From Myxococcales bacterium (lineage in GTDB: Bacteria > Myxococcota_A > Polyangia > Nannocystales > Nannocystaceae), in the NCBI GenBank assembly GCA_020633315.1, contig JACKDV010000004.1:372001-436000 (forward strand): DNA of 64,000 nucleotides, read 5' to 3'. Under the pieces are notes generated by a model. It saw only the letters and a program-made list of their open reading frames with translations, did not search any database and was not told the DNA's origin. Shown piece after piece: positions 35,486 through 44,807 of the stretch. Each line of letters begins with the position of its first letter. The stretch's first letter is position 1. The position numbers and the translations under genes were made by a program.

Positions 35486-36127
35486 TCACCTGGCTCGGCT
35501 CGCTGGCCAGCAGGCATCGGGGCGCGCGGCGTCCTTGGGCCCCAGGCCCAGCACCTCGGCCACCTCGGCCAGCCGCACCCCGTCGAGCGCGGCCACCTCG
35601 GCGCCGTACAGCAGCTCGGTGTGCCGCTGCCCCTCCTTGAGGCGAAAGCCCGGCCGCCGCCCCTCCTCCTGCAGACCCAGGATCGTCATCAACCTCCGCG
35701 AGCCCATGTTGCCCACCAGGCACGAGCCCTCGAGGCGATGGGCCCCGTGGCAGCGCACCGCGTAGGCGCCCAGGAACCAGGCCAGGCGCGTGCCCACCCC
35801 GCGGCCCCACGCCGCGCGCCGGAGCTGGAAGCCGATCTCGAAGCCGCCGGGGCTGCCCTCCACCGCCACGGTCGCGCCCTGCCCCAGGAAGCCGCCGTCC
35901 CCGTCCTCCACCGCGAACACCGAGGTCGCGGGCAGCCGGCCCCGGGCCAGCGCCTCGGCCTGGGCATCGAGCAAGGGGCCGAAGTAGGCCTCGTAGAACG
36001 AGGGCGGCGCCGGGGCGAACCACAGCCAGCGCGTCACCGCGGGATCCTCGAGGGTCTCGAGGAAGGCCGGCAGGTCGTCGCGCGTGGCGAAGCGATAGCG
36101 CTCGGTGAACTCGGTGCGGCTCGTCAT
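35486..36127 (-). CDS. GNAT-family N-acetyltransferase
   Basis: A 213-residue protein of the GCN5 type. RRAAWGRGVGTRLAWFLG is the acetyl-CoA pyrophosphate loop (motif A) and VGNMGSRRLMTILGLQEEG is motif B, as in RimJ/RimL-like enzymes that acetylate protein N-termini, amino sugars or antibiotics. GFEIGFQLRRA is the preceding strand. The ATG at 36127 has AAGGGG upstream; an ATG at 36145 is an alternative and lies 2 nt from the end of the upstream gene, so both genes form one unit. Substrate unknown. Confidence 0.88.
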   Translation of the reverse strand: MTSRTEFTERYRFATRDDLPAFLETLEDPAVTRWLWFAPAPPSFYEAYFGPLLDAQAEALARGRLPATSVFAVEDGDGGFLGQGATVAVEGSPGGFEIGFQLRRAAWGRGVGTRLAWFLGAYAVRCHGAHRLEGSCLVGNMGSRRLMTILGLQEEGRRPGFRLKEGQRHTELLYGAEVAALDGVRLAEVAEVLGLGPKDAARPDACWPASRAR

Positions 36128-36147
36128 CGGGGCGTCCCCTTCCATCT

Positions 36148-39100
36148 TCACTCCCGCATGCCGTAGGCGGCAAGCACCTGGAACGCCCAGTCCCCGCTGT
36201 CGCGGCCCTCGCCCAGCGGCACCATGTGCTCGGCCGCGAAGGCCCGGCGTCGGGCCGGCTCCACCTCCATCAGCTCCAGCGCCACCAGCCCGGCCAGCGC
36301 CCGGATGCGAGGCGAGAGCGCGAAGTCCTCTTCGTCCAGAGTGGGCTCCACCGCCGCCCACAGCCGCGGCCCCTGCCGCCGGGCCAGCGCGTCCATGATC
36401 TCCACCGAGCGCCGCACCTCGTCGGTCGCCTGCTCGCGGCCCGCCGTCTGCAGGACCGCGGCCCACCAGGGAGTGCTCGCCACGTCCACGAAGGGGATCG
36501 TGGCCTCGTAGAGCTCGTAGGTCGCCACCAGCCACCCGTGCCAGTCGCCGGGACCGGAGGCCTGCTGCTGCTTCCAGATCTGCATCATCACCCCGCGCAG
36601 CCCCTCGGGCACGGGCGAGCGCTCGAGCCCGAAGGCCCGCATGGCGAGCGCGGCCTCCTCGGCCTCCTCGAGGATGTGGGGGTCGCGGCGATCGCCGATG
36701 CCCTCGGGCGGATAGGGGCGCGGCTCGATGCCCGCGAGCACCGGCAGCACCGGCGCGGGGGCGAAGCGCAGCTCCAGCAGGAACTCCGCGTCGGATCGCA
36801 GGAAGCGCTGCTTCTCGGCCCCGGTGTCGAGCAGGGGCAGCTCGTCGCGGTTGGGCGTGCGGCCCGAGATGAACGGATGCAGCAGCCGGCGGTTGCCCGC
36901 CACCAGCGCGTCGATCTGCCCGATGTCGTGGATCCCCAGCAGCGAGAGCGAGTCGTGCAGGCCGGGCCAGCCCAGCACCTGCTCCGAGAACGGGGGCACG
37001 GGCCCGTCGGGCGCCGCGAGGATCAGCCAGTCGAGGCTGCCGATGCGCACGATGAGGTAGTCCTCGAACTCCTGGTCGATCGCCGCGAGCACGCTCATCA
37101 GCAGCTCGTCGCTCAGCTCGTAGCCGTGCAGCCACTGCCCCAACAGGCCGCCCGGCTTCAGGTAGCGCTTGACCTCCTGGTAGAACTCCACCGTGAACAG
37201 GCTCGACACCCCGCTCACCCAGGGGTTGGTGGGCTCGGAGAAGATGAAGTCGTACTGGCCCGCGGCCGCGGCGAAGTAGGCCTTGGCGTCGTCGTAGACG
37301 ATGTGGCTGCGCGGGTCCTCGTAGGCCCGCGCGTTGGCGGGCATGAAGTGGCGCGAGCCCTTCACCATCTCGGGCTCGATCTCCACCGTGTCGAGGCGCT
37401 GCAGGTTGGGCGAGCCCAGCACGGTGTGGGCGCTGACGCCCGAGCCGAAGCCGATGATCGCCCCGTGGGTGGCGTCGGGCTTGGCCATCAGCGGCAGGAT
37501 GCCCATCAGCATCTGGGTGGGCTCGTCGCCCGCGAGCTCGGGGCCCAGCTCGGGGTCGCGTCCCTCCGGCCAGCGCTCGAGGATCACCGTGGCGTCGGGC
37601 TTCCCGTTGGCGTAGAGGATGTGGTAGCCGCGGTTGCCCCGGTTGTGGACCACGGTCACGCTCGAGGTGCGGCCGTCCACGTAGCTGAGGATCTCGTAGG
37701 ACGAGGGCAGCTCCACCCGGCCGCTGCGGAACACGGTGGAGGACAGCACCATGGGGTCGATGCGGATCGAGACGAACGCGGCCGCGATCGCCATCACCGT
37801 GCCCCCGGCCGCGCTGAGCACGAAGCTGCGCAGGCGCTTGGAGGCCCCGCGCTGGCGCGCCTGGTGGGCGATGAGCAGCACCCCCAGCCCCAGGTCGAGC
37901 GCCGCCCCGATGAGGATCACCCCCTTGATCCCCACCAGCGGCATCAGCAGCAGGCCCGCCGCCACCGCGCCGCAGATCGAGCCCAGGGTGTTGAGCCCGT
38001 ACACCTGCCCCACCACCCCCTCGGGCTGGCCGCGCTCGAGCATCACCTTGGTGAGCAGGGGCAGGGTCATGCCGGCGCAGAAGGTGGCCGGGAACATGAT
38101 GAGCAGGCACAGCAGGTAGCGCAGCACGTTGAACACGCGCCACAGGCTCTCGCTGCGCTCGAGCTCGAGGTGCAGCAGCCACAGGTCGCGGGTGCCGGCG
38201 TCGTGCTCCATCAGCCAGCCCATGGCCTTCACCGCGTACTCGTACAGCGGCAGGGTCATGATCGCGGCCAGGCCCATCGCCAGCTGCACCACCGCCAGCA
38301 CCACCTCGGGGTGCTCGAGGCGATCCATCCGCTTGCGGATGAACAGCCCGCCCATGGCCAGGCCCAGGATGAAGGCCGAGAGCATCACCTCGAAGGAGTG
38401 GGTGGCCGAGCCCAGGATCATCGACAGCAGGCGGATCCAGCCCACCTCGTACATGAACGACGACAGGCCGGTGCCCAGCGCCACCGCCAGCAGCAGCCAC
38501 ACCAGCGGCGAGCGACGGGGCGCGGGCGGGCCGTCGCTCGCCGGAGCGCCCTCGCCCTCGCTCGCGGGCGGGCGGGCCTCGATGGGAGGCGCTGCCTCGC
38601 GGTCGCGGATCGCCACGAGCATGATGAGCAGGTTGATCGCCGCCGCCACCATCAAGGTGCCCGACAGCCCCAGCCACCCCACCAGCACGAAGCCCGAGAC
38701 CACCGCGCCGATCGAGGCGCCCAGGCTGTTGGTGAAGTAGAGCAGGCTCAGCACCTCGCCCGAGTGCAGCAGGTCGCGGCGAAGGATCCCCACGCTCATC
38801 AGCGGGAAGGTGGTGCCCAGCAGCGTGCACGGGGGCAAGATGAGCAGCCCCGCCACCAGCCACTTGACCACGGCCACGGCGGTTCCCCCGCCGAGCGCAG
38901 GGAACAGCAGGTCGTAGCTCAGGCGCATCGCAGCGTCGTAGAGGAACGGGAAGGCCAGGGCGTACAGACCGATGAGCCCTTCGATCACTCCGTAGGCGAG
39001 CACCGGGGATCGCAGCCGGGCCAGGTAGCGTCCCGCCAGCAGCGCGCCGGCCGACATGCCTCCCATGAACAGGCTGAGCACCAGGATCTGGGCCGTGGCC

Positions 39101-39231
39101 GCGCTGCCCACGAACAGCCGGATGTAGCGCGACCAGATCGACTCGTAGAGCAGCCCGCTGACCCCCGAGAGGAAGAACAGCAGGAACAACACGCGCCAAC
39201 GCGAACTGGGGCGAGGCGAGGCGTCGTGCAT
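36148..39231 (-). CDS. Large membrane protein fused to spermidine synthase-like domain
   Basis: A 1027-residue protein. Residues about 10-490 hold about 14 membrane helices of MFS type, starting LFFLSGVSGLLYESIWSR, a sequence typical of membrane-bound spermidine synthase-like proteins. Residues about 520-760 form a class I methyltransferase fold: GFGSG in place of the GGGDG loop, DTVEIEPEM, then FIFSEPTNPWVSG in place of the catalytic DxxDP region. The loss of both key Asp residues argues against polyamine synthesis. The last 250 residues are helical. A TAAGGT hexamer 10 nt upstream favours the ATG at 39231 over the GTG at 39243. Function unknown. Confidence 0.88.
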   Translation of the reverse strand: MHDASPRPSSRWRVLFLLFFLSGVSGLLYESIWSRYIRLFVGSAATAQILVLSLFMGGMSAGALLAGRYLARLRSPVLAYGVIEGLIGLYALAFPFLYDAAMRLSYDLLFPALGGGTAVAVVKWLVAGLLILPPCTLLGTTFPLMSVGILRRDLLHSGEVLSLLYFTNSLGASIGAVVSGFVLVGWLGLSGTLMVAAAINLLIMLVAIRDREAAPPIEARPPASEGEGAPASDGPPAPRRSPLVWLLLAVALGTGLSSFMYEVGWIRLLSMILGSATHSFEVMLSAFILGLAMGGLFIRKRMDRLEHPEVVLAVVQLAMGLAAIMTLPLYEYAVKAMGWLMEHDAGTRDLWLLHLELERSESLWRVFNVLRYLLCLLIMFPATFCAGMTLPLLTKVMLERGQPEGVVGQVYGLNTLGSICGAVAAGLLLMPLVGIKGVILIGAALDLGLGVLLIAHQARQRGASKRLRSFVLSAAGGTVMAIAAAFVSIRIDPMVLSSTVFRSGRVELPSSYEILSYVDGRTSSVTVVHNRGNRGYHILYANGKPDATVILERWPEGRDPELGPELAGDEPTQMLMGILPLMAKPDATHGAIIGFGSGVSAHTVLGSPNLQRLDTVEIEPEMVKGSRHFMPANARAYEDPRSHIVYDDAKAYFAAAAGQYDFIFSEPTNPWVSGVSSLFTVEFYQEVKRYLKPGGLLGQWLHGYELSDELLMSVLAAIDQEFEDYLIVRIGSLDWLILAAPDGPVPPFSEQVLGWPGLHDSLSLLGIHDIGQIDALVAGNRRLLHPFISGRTPNRDELPLLDTGAEKQRFLRSDAEFLLELRFAPAPVLPVLAGIEPRPYPPEGIGDRRDPHILEEAEEAALAMRAFGLERSPVPEGLRGVMMQIWKQQQASGPGDWHGWLVATYELYEATIPFVDVASTPWWAAVLQTAGREQATDEVRRSVEIMDALARRQGPRLWAAVEPTLDEEDFALSPRIRALAGLVALELMEVEPARRRAFAAEHMVPLGEGRDSGDWAFQVLAAYGMRE

Positions 39232-39304
39232 CGTATTGCGCACCTTAGCCGGGGCCGGCCGAGCTGACCAGCCGGGGGCCGGCTGCTATAGTCCCCGGCG
39301 ACCC

Positions 39305-39619
39305 ATGAAGTACAGCGTGAAGCACGGCTTGGCCGACACCTCTCGGGTTCGACTCGTGGTCGAGAAGGCCTACTCCGCCTACGAGGAGCGGCTGCGGGAC
39401 TACCGGCCGTCCATCGACTGGACCGGGGACCAGCAGGCCAAGATCGGCTTCACCGTGATGTCGCAGTCGGTCTCCGCCGAGCTCGAGTTCGACGAGCAGG
39501 AGCTGCGCATCGACGGCAAGGTGCCGTTCTTGTTCCGGCCCTTCCAGGGGAAGATCGAGAGCGTGCTCGGCCGCGAGATGGACAAGTGGCTCGAGAAGGC
39601 TCGAAACGGCGAGATCTAG
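39305..39619 (+). CDS. Polyhydroxyalkanoic acid system family protein
   Basis: A short protein of 104 residues matching the PHA-granule region family: a start helix with HGLADTSRVR, W-x-GDQ in the middle and the closing pattern VPFLFRPFQGKIESVL. Family members are encoded near PHA synthase genes in other bacteria but their biochemical role is not settled. No PHA synthase is near here. TATAGT lies 12 nt before the ATG, so the leader is very short. The next gene follows after 60 bp. Confidence 0.75.
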   Translation: MKYSVKHGLADTSRVRLVVEKAYSAYEERLRDYRPSIDWTGDQQAKIGFTVMSQSVSAELEFDEQELRIDGKVPFLFRPFQGKIESVLGREMDKWLEKARNGEI

Positions 39620-39679
39620 GCGGGCCGTCGGGCCGACGGGGCTTCGGGTAGACTCCCGCGCGTCAGGAGAGCACGCGCG

Positions 39680-41233
39680 ATGGGACTACTCGACAAGATG
39701 TTCGGCGGCGGCACCAACCTCGAGCTGCGGCTCGACACCGACAAGATCCCGGAGGGCGGCACGCTCTCGGGCACGGTGACCCTCTCGGGCGGCAAGAAGC
39801 CGCTCAAGCTCACCGCGCTCAAGGTCCGGCTGGTCTACGTCAAGGTGGAGAAGCGCGACGACTCGCCGCTGCCCAACATCGAGATGCAGGTGCTGCTCGA
39901 CAACACCATCGTGGCCAACGCCGACCTGCCCCCGGCCTCGCTGCAGAAGTACGACTTCTCGTTCAAGGTCCCCACCGGCACCGATCCCGACGGTGAGTAC
40001 CGGGTGCAGGCCACCGCCGACATCCCCAAGGTCAAGGACCCCTCGGCCGAGGCCAAGCTCAAGGTCATCTCCCCCGACAGCGCGGGGGCGAGCAAGGGGA
40101 TCTTCAGCCGCCTCACCGGCAAGTCGAGCGAGGACGAGATCCTCGCGCAGTTCCCCGGGCTGATGTCCTCCGACGAGGACGAGCAGACCGAGGCGCTGAG
40201 CGACCTGACCTGCGCCGCCTACGACGACGACAACAACTTCGTGAACATCGCCGGGCACCTCGGCCGCATGATGGCCAACGGCAGCGCCGAGGTGCGGGCC
40301 GCCGCCCTGCAGGCCTGGGGCACGGTGCTCAACAATCGCGCCAAGCCCGAGCACATCCAGGCGCTGTCGAGCATGGCCGCCGACCCGGCCGTGGCCTCCG
40401 ACCGCCGCCTGATGAGCGAGGTGGTCGCGGTCGCGGCCAAGTTCGCCGAGGAGGGCGCGGGGCCGCTGGTGCAGTGGTTCGCCCAGCACCCCAACCCCGA
40501 GGTGCGCCGAGAGATGGCCGACCGCCTGCGCTTCGACGCCGACGAGGAGTTCATGGACAAGCGCGCCATCCTCACCGCGCTGGCCAACGACCCCGACCCC
40601 GGCGTGCGGGCCTCGGCCATCGGCGGGCTGAGCGAGCACAACGACGAGGCGGCGATGGTGAACGAATTCATCCAGCGCTCGTTCTCCGATCCCTCGCCCG
40701 AGGTGCAGGCCGCGTGCATCTCGGCCATCACCCTGTCGCACCACTACGGCTTCGCCGAGCAGGTGTTCACCACCTTCCAGCAGCACCTGGGCAACCAGCA
40801 CGTGAAGGTCCGCAAGGAGCTCGCCGATTCCTCCCACTGGCTGCCCGCCGATCCGCGCCTGGCCGGCATCGTCCACGCGCTGCTCTCCGATCCCAGCGCC
40901 GAGGTGCGGCGCTCGATGGCGTGGCAGGGCGTCAACATGAGCGAGCACGGCGAGCTGGCCGAGCTGTTCATGCGCGCCTGCGACGACCCCGACGAGGAGG
41001 TCGCCCAGGACGCGCTCAAGGGCATGGGCCGCCTGCTGGGCTTCGACCGCGCCGCCCAGTTCTACCGCCAGCGCCTGGCCACCCACCCCACCGAGAGCAC
41101 CTACTGGGGCGTCTACTACGGGGTGTGCAACGACCTCGAGGAGCCGGCGGCCCGCCAGGTGATGCAGCAGCTCGCGCAGTCGCAATTCGCCGACGTGGCC
41201 AGCTCGGCCCGCGAGTCGCTGATGGATGCCTGA
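39680..41233 (+). CDS. SpoOM/arrestin-like protein with HEAT repeats
   Basis: The 517-residue soluble protein starts with a beta-sandwich of about 130 residues (LELRLDTDKIPEGGTLSGTV, later PTGTDPDGEYRVQATAD) that resembles the arrestin-like sporulation-control family SpoOM. Residues about 150-517 are an alpha solenoid with HEAT-like units ending DPNPEVRREMADRL, DPDPGVRASAIGGL, DPSPEVQAACISAI, DPSAEVRRSMAW and DPDEEVAQDALKGM. Both parts bind proteins in other systems. It could be a scaffold for trafficking or development (inference). An AGGAGAG ribosome site lies 13 nt upstream. Confidence 0.85.
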   Translation: MGLLDKMFGGGTNLELRLDTDKIPEGGTLSGTVTLSGGKKPLKLTALKVRLVYVKVEKRDDSPLPNIEMQVLLDNTIVANADLPPASLQKYDFSFKVPTGTDPDGEYRVQATADIPKVKDPSAEAKLKVISPDSAGASKGIFSRLTGKSSEDEILAQFPGLMSSDEDEQTEALSDLTCAAYDDDNNFVNIAGHLGRMMANGSAEVRAAALQAWGTVLNNRAKPEHIQALSSMAADPAVASDRRLMSEVVAVAAKFAEEGAGPLVQWFAQHPNPEVRREMADRLRFDADEEFMDKRAILTALANDPDPGVRASAIGGLSEHNDEAAMVNEFIQRSFSDPSPEVQAACISAITLSHHYGFAEQVFTTFQQHLGNQHVKVRKELADSSHWLPADPRLAGIVHALLSDPSAEVRRSMAWQGVNMSEHGELAELFMRACDDPDEEVAQDALKGMGRLLGFDRAAQFYRQRLATHPTESTYWGVYYGVCNDLEEPAARQVMQQLAQSQFADVASSARESLMDA

Positions 41234-41322
41234 CCCCTCCTCGCTCGCCGCGCCGCCGCCCGCCGCCGCCCATGGAAGCGCGGCGGGTCCGGGCGCGGAT
41301 CGAAGCCTGAGGGGCTCGCGCG

Positions 41323-41904
41323 TCAGTAGAGCACGATGTCGTGGTTGCCCGGCACGGTCACGAAGATCGTGACGCACTGCTCCGCCGCGTCGGTGACGAG
41401 CCAGGGATGGGTGGCGTAGGTGTAGTAGACGCCCGAAGTCTGGCCGGGCTCGAGCTGACCGAAGGGGTTCCTCGTGCCGGTGTAGTCCAGCCAGTACAGC
41501 CGCCGCACCGCGCCCGACTCGTTGTGCCACACGATCTGCGCCGCGGCATCGGCCGCGATCGAGGCCAGCGTGCCCTCCTCGGCGCAGGGGTGCTCGGGCA
41601 GGCTCTGCGCCGGAGGCCCGCCGCTGCTGCTCTCCTCGGCGTCGCCCGTCGTGCCCTCGCCGGTGCTGGTGTCCGCCGCCGCGCTGCTCGTCCCCGGCTC
41701 GAGCGTGTCGTCGCCCGTGGTGGCGACCGAGGTCCCGCCCTCGGCCGTGCCCACGCCGGTGCCCCCGGGGCCCGGGCCCTCGCTGGTCGATCCCGGCGCT
41801 CCCGTGGTGTCCTCCGGGGTCCCGCCGTCGCCCGAGCCGAAGCCTCCCGAGGTGGGCGAGCACCCCAGGAGCACGACGAGCGACAGCCAGCCCGCGCGGT
41901 GCAT
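41323..41904 (-). CDS. Lipoprotein with von Hippel-Lindau-type beta domain
   Basis: A 193-residue lipoprotein with lipobox LLGC and a Thr/Gly/Ser/Asp linker to about residue 105. The C-terminal 85 residues match the VHL beta domain: NESGAVRRLYWLDYTG, then LEPGQTSGVYYTYATHPWLV. This is the eukaryotic hydroxyproline-binding fold (strand with W-x-D/N-F/Y-x-G, then H-x-WL). In human VHL the pocket includes a Trp, Tyr, Ser and His; the Trp and His are present here. Bacterial VHL-beta proteins are secreted and of unknown ligand. Two Cys (HPCAEEG and EQCVTIF) may form a disulfide. TATCAT 7 nt upstream marks the start. Confidence 0.85.
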   Translation of the reverse strand: MHRAGWLSLVVLLGCSPTSGGFGSGDGGTPEDTTGAPGSTSEGPGPGGTGVGTAEGGTSVATTGDDTLEPGTSSAAADTSTGEGTTGDAEESSSGGPPAQSLPEHPCAEEGTLASIAADAAAQIVWHNESGAVRRLYWLDYTGTRNPFGQLEPGQTSGVYYTYATHPWLVTDAAEQCVTIFVTVPGNHDIVLY

Positions 41905-41911
41905 GCCGGGA

Positions 41912-41917
41912 ATGATA
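41912..41917 (-). promoter_or_regulatory. Predicted -10 element (TATCAT), leaderless start
   Basis: On the minus strand TATCAT ends 7 nt before the ATG at 41904, with no ribosome site between. Confidence 0.55.
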
Positions 41918-42029
41918 GAGGATGGGCCCGCCCCGGCGAAGGGGCGAGCCCCCGAGCTCCCGACCCAGCCCGAGCCGCCCCGAGGACCCCGGGCGCGGGC
42001 GCGGGCTCCGGTCGGGGTTCCTCGCCGCC

Positions 42030-43613
42030 CTACGGCCGCGGCCCCACGTACTCGATCGTGGCGTCGTCCGCCCCGCCCGAGCCGATGTTGATCAGGTTGC
42101 CGCCGAAGATGATCGACTTGTTGTGGCCCTGCACGTAGGCGAGCGCGGCGTTGAAGCGCGGCGTGGGCTCGGAGGCGGGGGTGATGTCGGCCCAGTCGTC
42201 GAGGCTGGGGTCGTAGGCCCAGGTGCCCGGGTCGGGGTCGTTGCAGCAGGTGTCGAGCTTGCCGCTGTGCACGATGTACGAGCCGTCGGCGTAGTGCGAG
42301 CCGGTCTGCACGAACCAGGGACCAGGGGTGGTGGTGGGCGCGGCCTGGGACCAGCTGTTGCCGGCGACGTCGTAGCGCCAGGTCTGGTCGATGGGGATCC
42401 CCGGGTCGATGTCGTCGTCGTCGTAGCCGCCGAACAGGGTGATGGTGCCCAGCCCGTCGAAGCCCATGGTGTAGGCCGAGCGGGGGGTGGGAGCCCCGGC
42501 CGGCGCAAGGTCGGTCCAGGTGTCGGCCGCGACGTCGTAGGCCCAGGTGTCGCCCAGGTGGATGCCGAAGGAGGTGCGCCCGCCGTAGAGCACCATCGTG
42601 CCGTCGGCCACCGTCACCATCGAGACCGCGAAGCGCGGGGACGGGAGCAGGGGCGGGGCCATCATGGTCCACTCCTCGGTGACCACGTCGAAGGCCCAGG
42701 TGTCCTGCAGGCCCGCGCCCCCGTTGGCCGTGTTGCCGCCGAAGAGGATCACCGTGTCGACGCCGTCGAAGGCCATCGCGTGCGCCTCGCGGATGGGCGG
42801 GGGCGTCATCGGGCTCAGCGCGCTCCAGGTGCCGGCCTCCACGTCGTAGACCCAGGTGTCGTTGAGCCGCGCTCCCCCTTGGTTGCGGCCGCCGAACATC
42901 AGCAGGCGACCGTCCCCGAGGTCGACCATCGCCGCGTTGTAGCGGGCCGAGGGGGACGCCGCGGGAGCGAGCACGCGGTAGGTGTTGGGCGTGGTGTGGG
43001 CACCCACCGTCACCTCGAACGGCGCCTCGTCGGCGTCGTCGTTGTCGATGCTCAGGGTGAGCTCCTTGAGCCCACCGTTGGTCGGCGCGAAGGTGACGGT
43101 GAACGAGGTGGAGCCCGCGGCGGGCACCACCGCGTCGAGCATGGCGGTGTCGAGGGTGAAGTGGGCGTCGTCCCCCGCCGTGATGCTCACCCCGTTCACC
43201 GCCAGGTCGGCGGTGCCCACGTTGTCGATGGTCACCACCACCGGGGTGCCGACCATGCCCACGTCGACGGTCTCCGCGACGTCGAAGAGGTCGCCCGTGG
43301 CCACCGCCGTCATGTCGATCGACACCTCGATCTCCGGGCCCACCGGCCCGCCCGAGGAGCTCGACTCGCCCTCGGTCGCCGTCGAGTCGGGACCCGGGCC
43401 CGACGAGCTCTCCGTGCCGGTCCCCGTGCCATCCGAGGTCATCGCGGTGGTCATGGTGGTGGGGGCGGTCGTCATCGTCATCGCACCCGTCGACGAGCCC
43501 GTGGAATCGTCGCCGGTCGTGCCGTCGCCCATGGGGTCGTCGGGACAGCCGGTGAGCGAGGCGAGCAGCAGCGTGATGGGAAGGGTCGAGGAGCGGCGCA
43601 GACGGTAGCTCAT
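42030..43613 (-). CDS. Kelch-repeat lipoprotein with Ig-like N-terminal domain
   Basis: A 527-residue lipoprotein: lipobox LTGC, a Thr/Met/Ser linker to about residue 95, an HYDIN/Ig-like domain of about 120 residues (DNVGTADLAVNGVSITAGDD) and a Kelch propeller from about 215. Six blades show the hallmark GG pair and Trp (LLMFGGRNQGG, NDTWVYDVEAGTWS, VILFGGN, DTWAFDVVTEEWT, MVLYGGR, ITLFGGY, IIFGGN). Kelch propellers bind proteins or glycans. It is likely outer-membrane anchored and surface-exposed. No enzyme motif seen. Confidence 0.88.
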   Translation of the reverse strand: MSYRLRRSSTLPITLLLASLTGCPDDPMGDGTTGDDSTGSSTGAMTMTTAPTTMTTAMTSDGTGTGTESSSGPGPDSTATEGESSSSGGPVGPEIEVSIDMTAVATGDLFDVAETVDVGMVGTPVVVTIDNVGTADLAVNGVSITAGDDAHFTLDTAMLDAVVPAAGSTSFTVTFAPTNGGLKELTLSIDNDDADEAPFEVTVGAHTTPNTYRVLAPAASPSARYNAAMVDLGDGRLLMFGGRNQGGARLNDTWVYDVEAGTWSALSPMTPPPIREAHAMAFDGVDTVILFGGNTANGGAGLQDTWAFDVVTEEWTMMAPPLLPSPRFAVSMVTVADGTMVLYGGRTSFGIHLGDTWAYDVAADTWTDLAPAGAPTPRSAYTMGFDGLGTITLFGGYDDDDIDPGIPIDQTWRYDVAGNSWSQAAPTTTPGPWFVQTGSHYADGSYIVHSGKLDTCCNDPDPGTWAYDPSLDDWADITPASEPTPRFNAALAYVQGHNKSIIFGGNLINIGSGGADDATIEYVGPRP

Positions 43614-43820
43614 GCCCACCAGATACCAGAGGTCCGCCTCCGTCGTGACACCGCCTCGGTTGCGTCCGCACACATCACGCGCTCGATCCAGTCGAGGACC
43701 TTCGCGCGCTCCTCGGCGGGCCGCCCCGGACGCAGGCGAACCTCGATTCGGGGCCCTGGTGGCGGAGGAAGGGTTGGCCCGATGACACGGGCGGGGCCCG
43801 GGTCGGTCGCGCCCCCGAGC

Positions 43821-44807
43821 TCAGCGCAGCAGGTACTCGCGGGTCGCGTCGAGCACCGCGTCGGTCTGCTCGACCATCAGCCGGTGCCCCGCGTCGGCGA
43901 CGTGGACCACCGACGCCTCGCGGAACAGCCCCTGGTGGTAGCGCTCCTGGAAGCTCCACCCCAGCGCGCTGCACTCCGAGCCCAGCAGCAGCACCGGGGG
44001 CGCGAGGCTCCGCAGGCCGTCGGCGTAGTCGAACTCGAAGCGACCGGCCCGGTGGGGCTGCAGCTTCTGGTTGCGGACGAGATCGAGGTAGGCCCCGGGG
44101 CGCCACACCGGCAGCTCGGGCAGGTCGTCGGGATCGCAGTAGTAGTGCAGCAGCGAGCCGGAGTGCAGGAGCATGAGGGCCTTGAGGTCCATCTGCTCGT
44201 GGTCGAGGGGACCGAGCACCTGCCCCTGCCAGTAGGTCCGAGCCAGCGAGGGATCGAAGAGCTGGAGGTCGAACACCTGGTCGAAGGTCTCGCCGAAGAT
44301 CTCGCCCGTGAGCCCGGCGGGCTCGAGCAGGACCAGGCCGGCCACGTCCTCGGGGCGACGCGAGGCGTGCAGCGCCGCATACATCGCCCCGAACGAGTGC
44401 CCCACCAGGGTGACCGGAGCCTCCGGCGAGTAGCGCTGCTTGATCGCGGCGATCTCCTCCACGACGGGCCCCTCGCCGATCTCGTCGGCGCCGATGCGCT
44501 CCGAGAGCCCGTTGCCCCGCTGATCCCACAGCACCACGAAGAAGCCGTCGTCGGCCAGCTCGGCGAACGAGCGCATCGAGCGGAAGTCGGCGAGCGAGCC
44601 GTGCAGCACCAGCACCACGGGGTCGTCGGGATCGCCGTGGGTCTCGAGGTGGATGGCGCGGGCGTGCCCCGCCACCTCGATCTCGATCTGGGGGAGCCGC
44701 GGATCCTCGTCGGCGGTGGGCGGCACGAGCACCCCGAGCCCATCCGCGTCCATGCACGCGCCCGCCGGGCTCGCCAGCGCCAGCACCAGCCCGAGCCGCC
44801 TCACCAT
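43821..44807 (-). CDS. Exported alpha/beta hydrolase
   Basis: A 328-residue enzyme with a signal peptide that may end in a lipobox (AGAC). LVLHGSLADF is the oxyanion strand, VTLVGHSFGAMYA the nucleophile elbow with Ser, and DAGHRLM holds the catalytic His; the Asp is probably after the sixth strand (PPVLLLGSE). The lid region is long. It resembles proline iminopeptidase and epoxide hydrolase-like esterases. The start overlaps the stop of the upstream gene by 7 bp, so they are coupled. Substrate unknown. Confidence 0.88.
   Translation of the reverse strand: MVRRLGLVLALASPAGACMDADGLGVLVPPTADEDPRLPQIEIEVAGHARAIHLETHGDPDDPVVLVLHGSLADFRSMRSFAELADDGFFVVLWDQRGNGLSERIGADEIGEGPVVEEIAAIKQRYSPEAPVTLVGHSFGAMYAALHASRRPEDVAGLVLLEPAGLTGEIFGETFDQVFDLQLFDPSLARTYWQGQVLGPLDHEQMDLKALMLLHSGSLLHYYCDPDDLPELPVWRPGAYLDLVRNQKLQPHRAGRFEFDYADGLRSLAPPVLLLGSECSALGWSFQERYHQGLFREASVVHVADAGHRLMVEQTDAVLDATREYLLR

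Noticed and set aside
36226..39267. Open frame of about 1000 codons on the plus strand
   Set aside because: Antisense shadow of the spermidine synthase-like gene; no motif, composition of low-complexity His/Gln/Arg.
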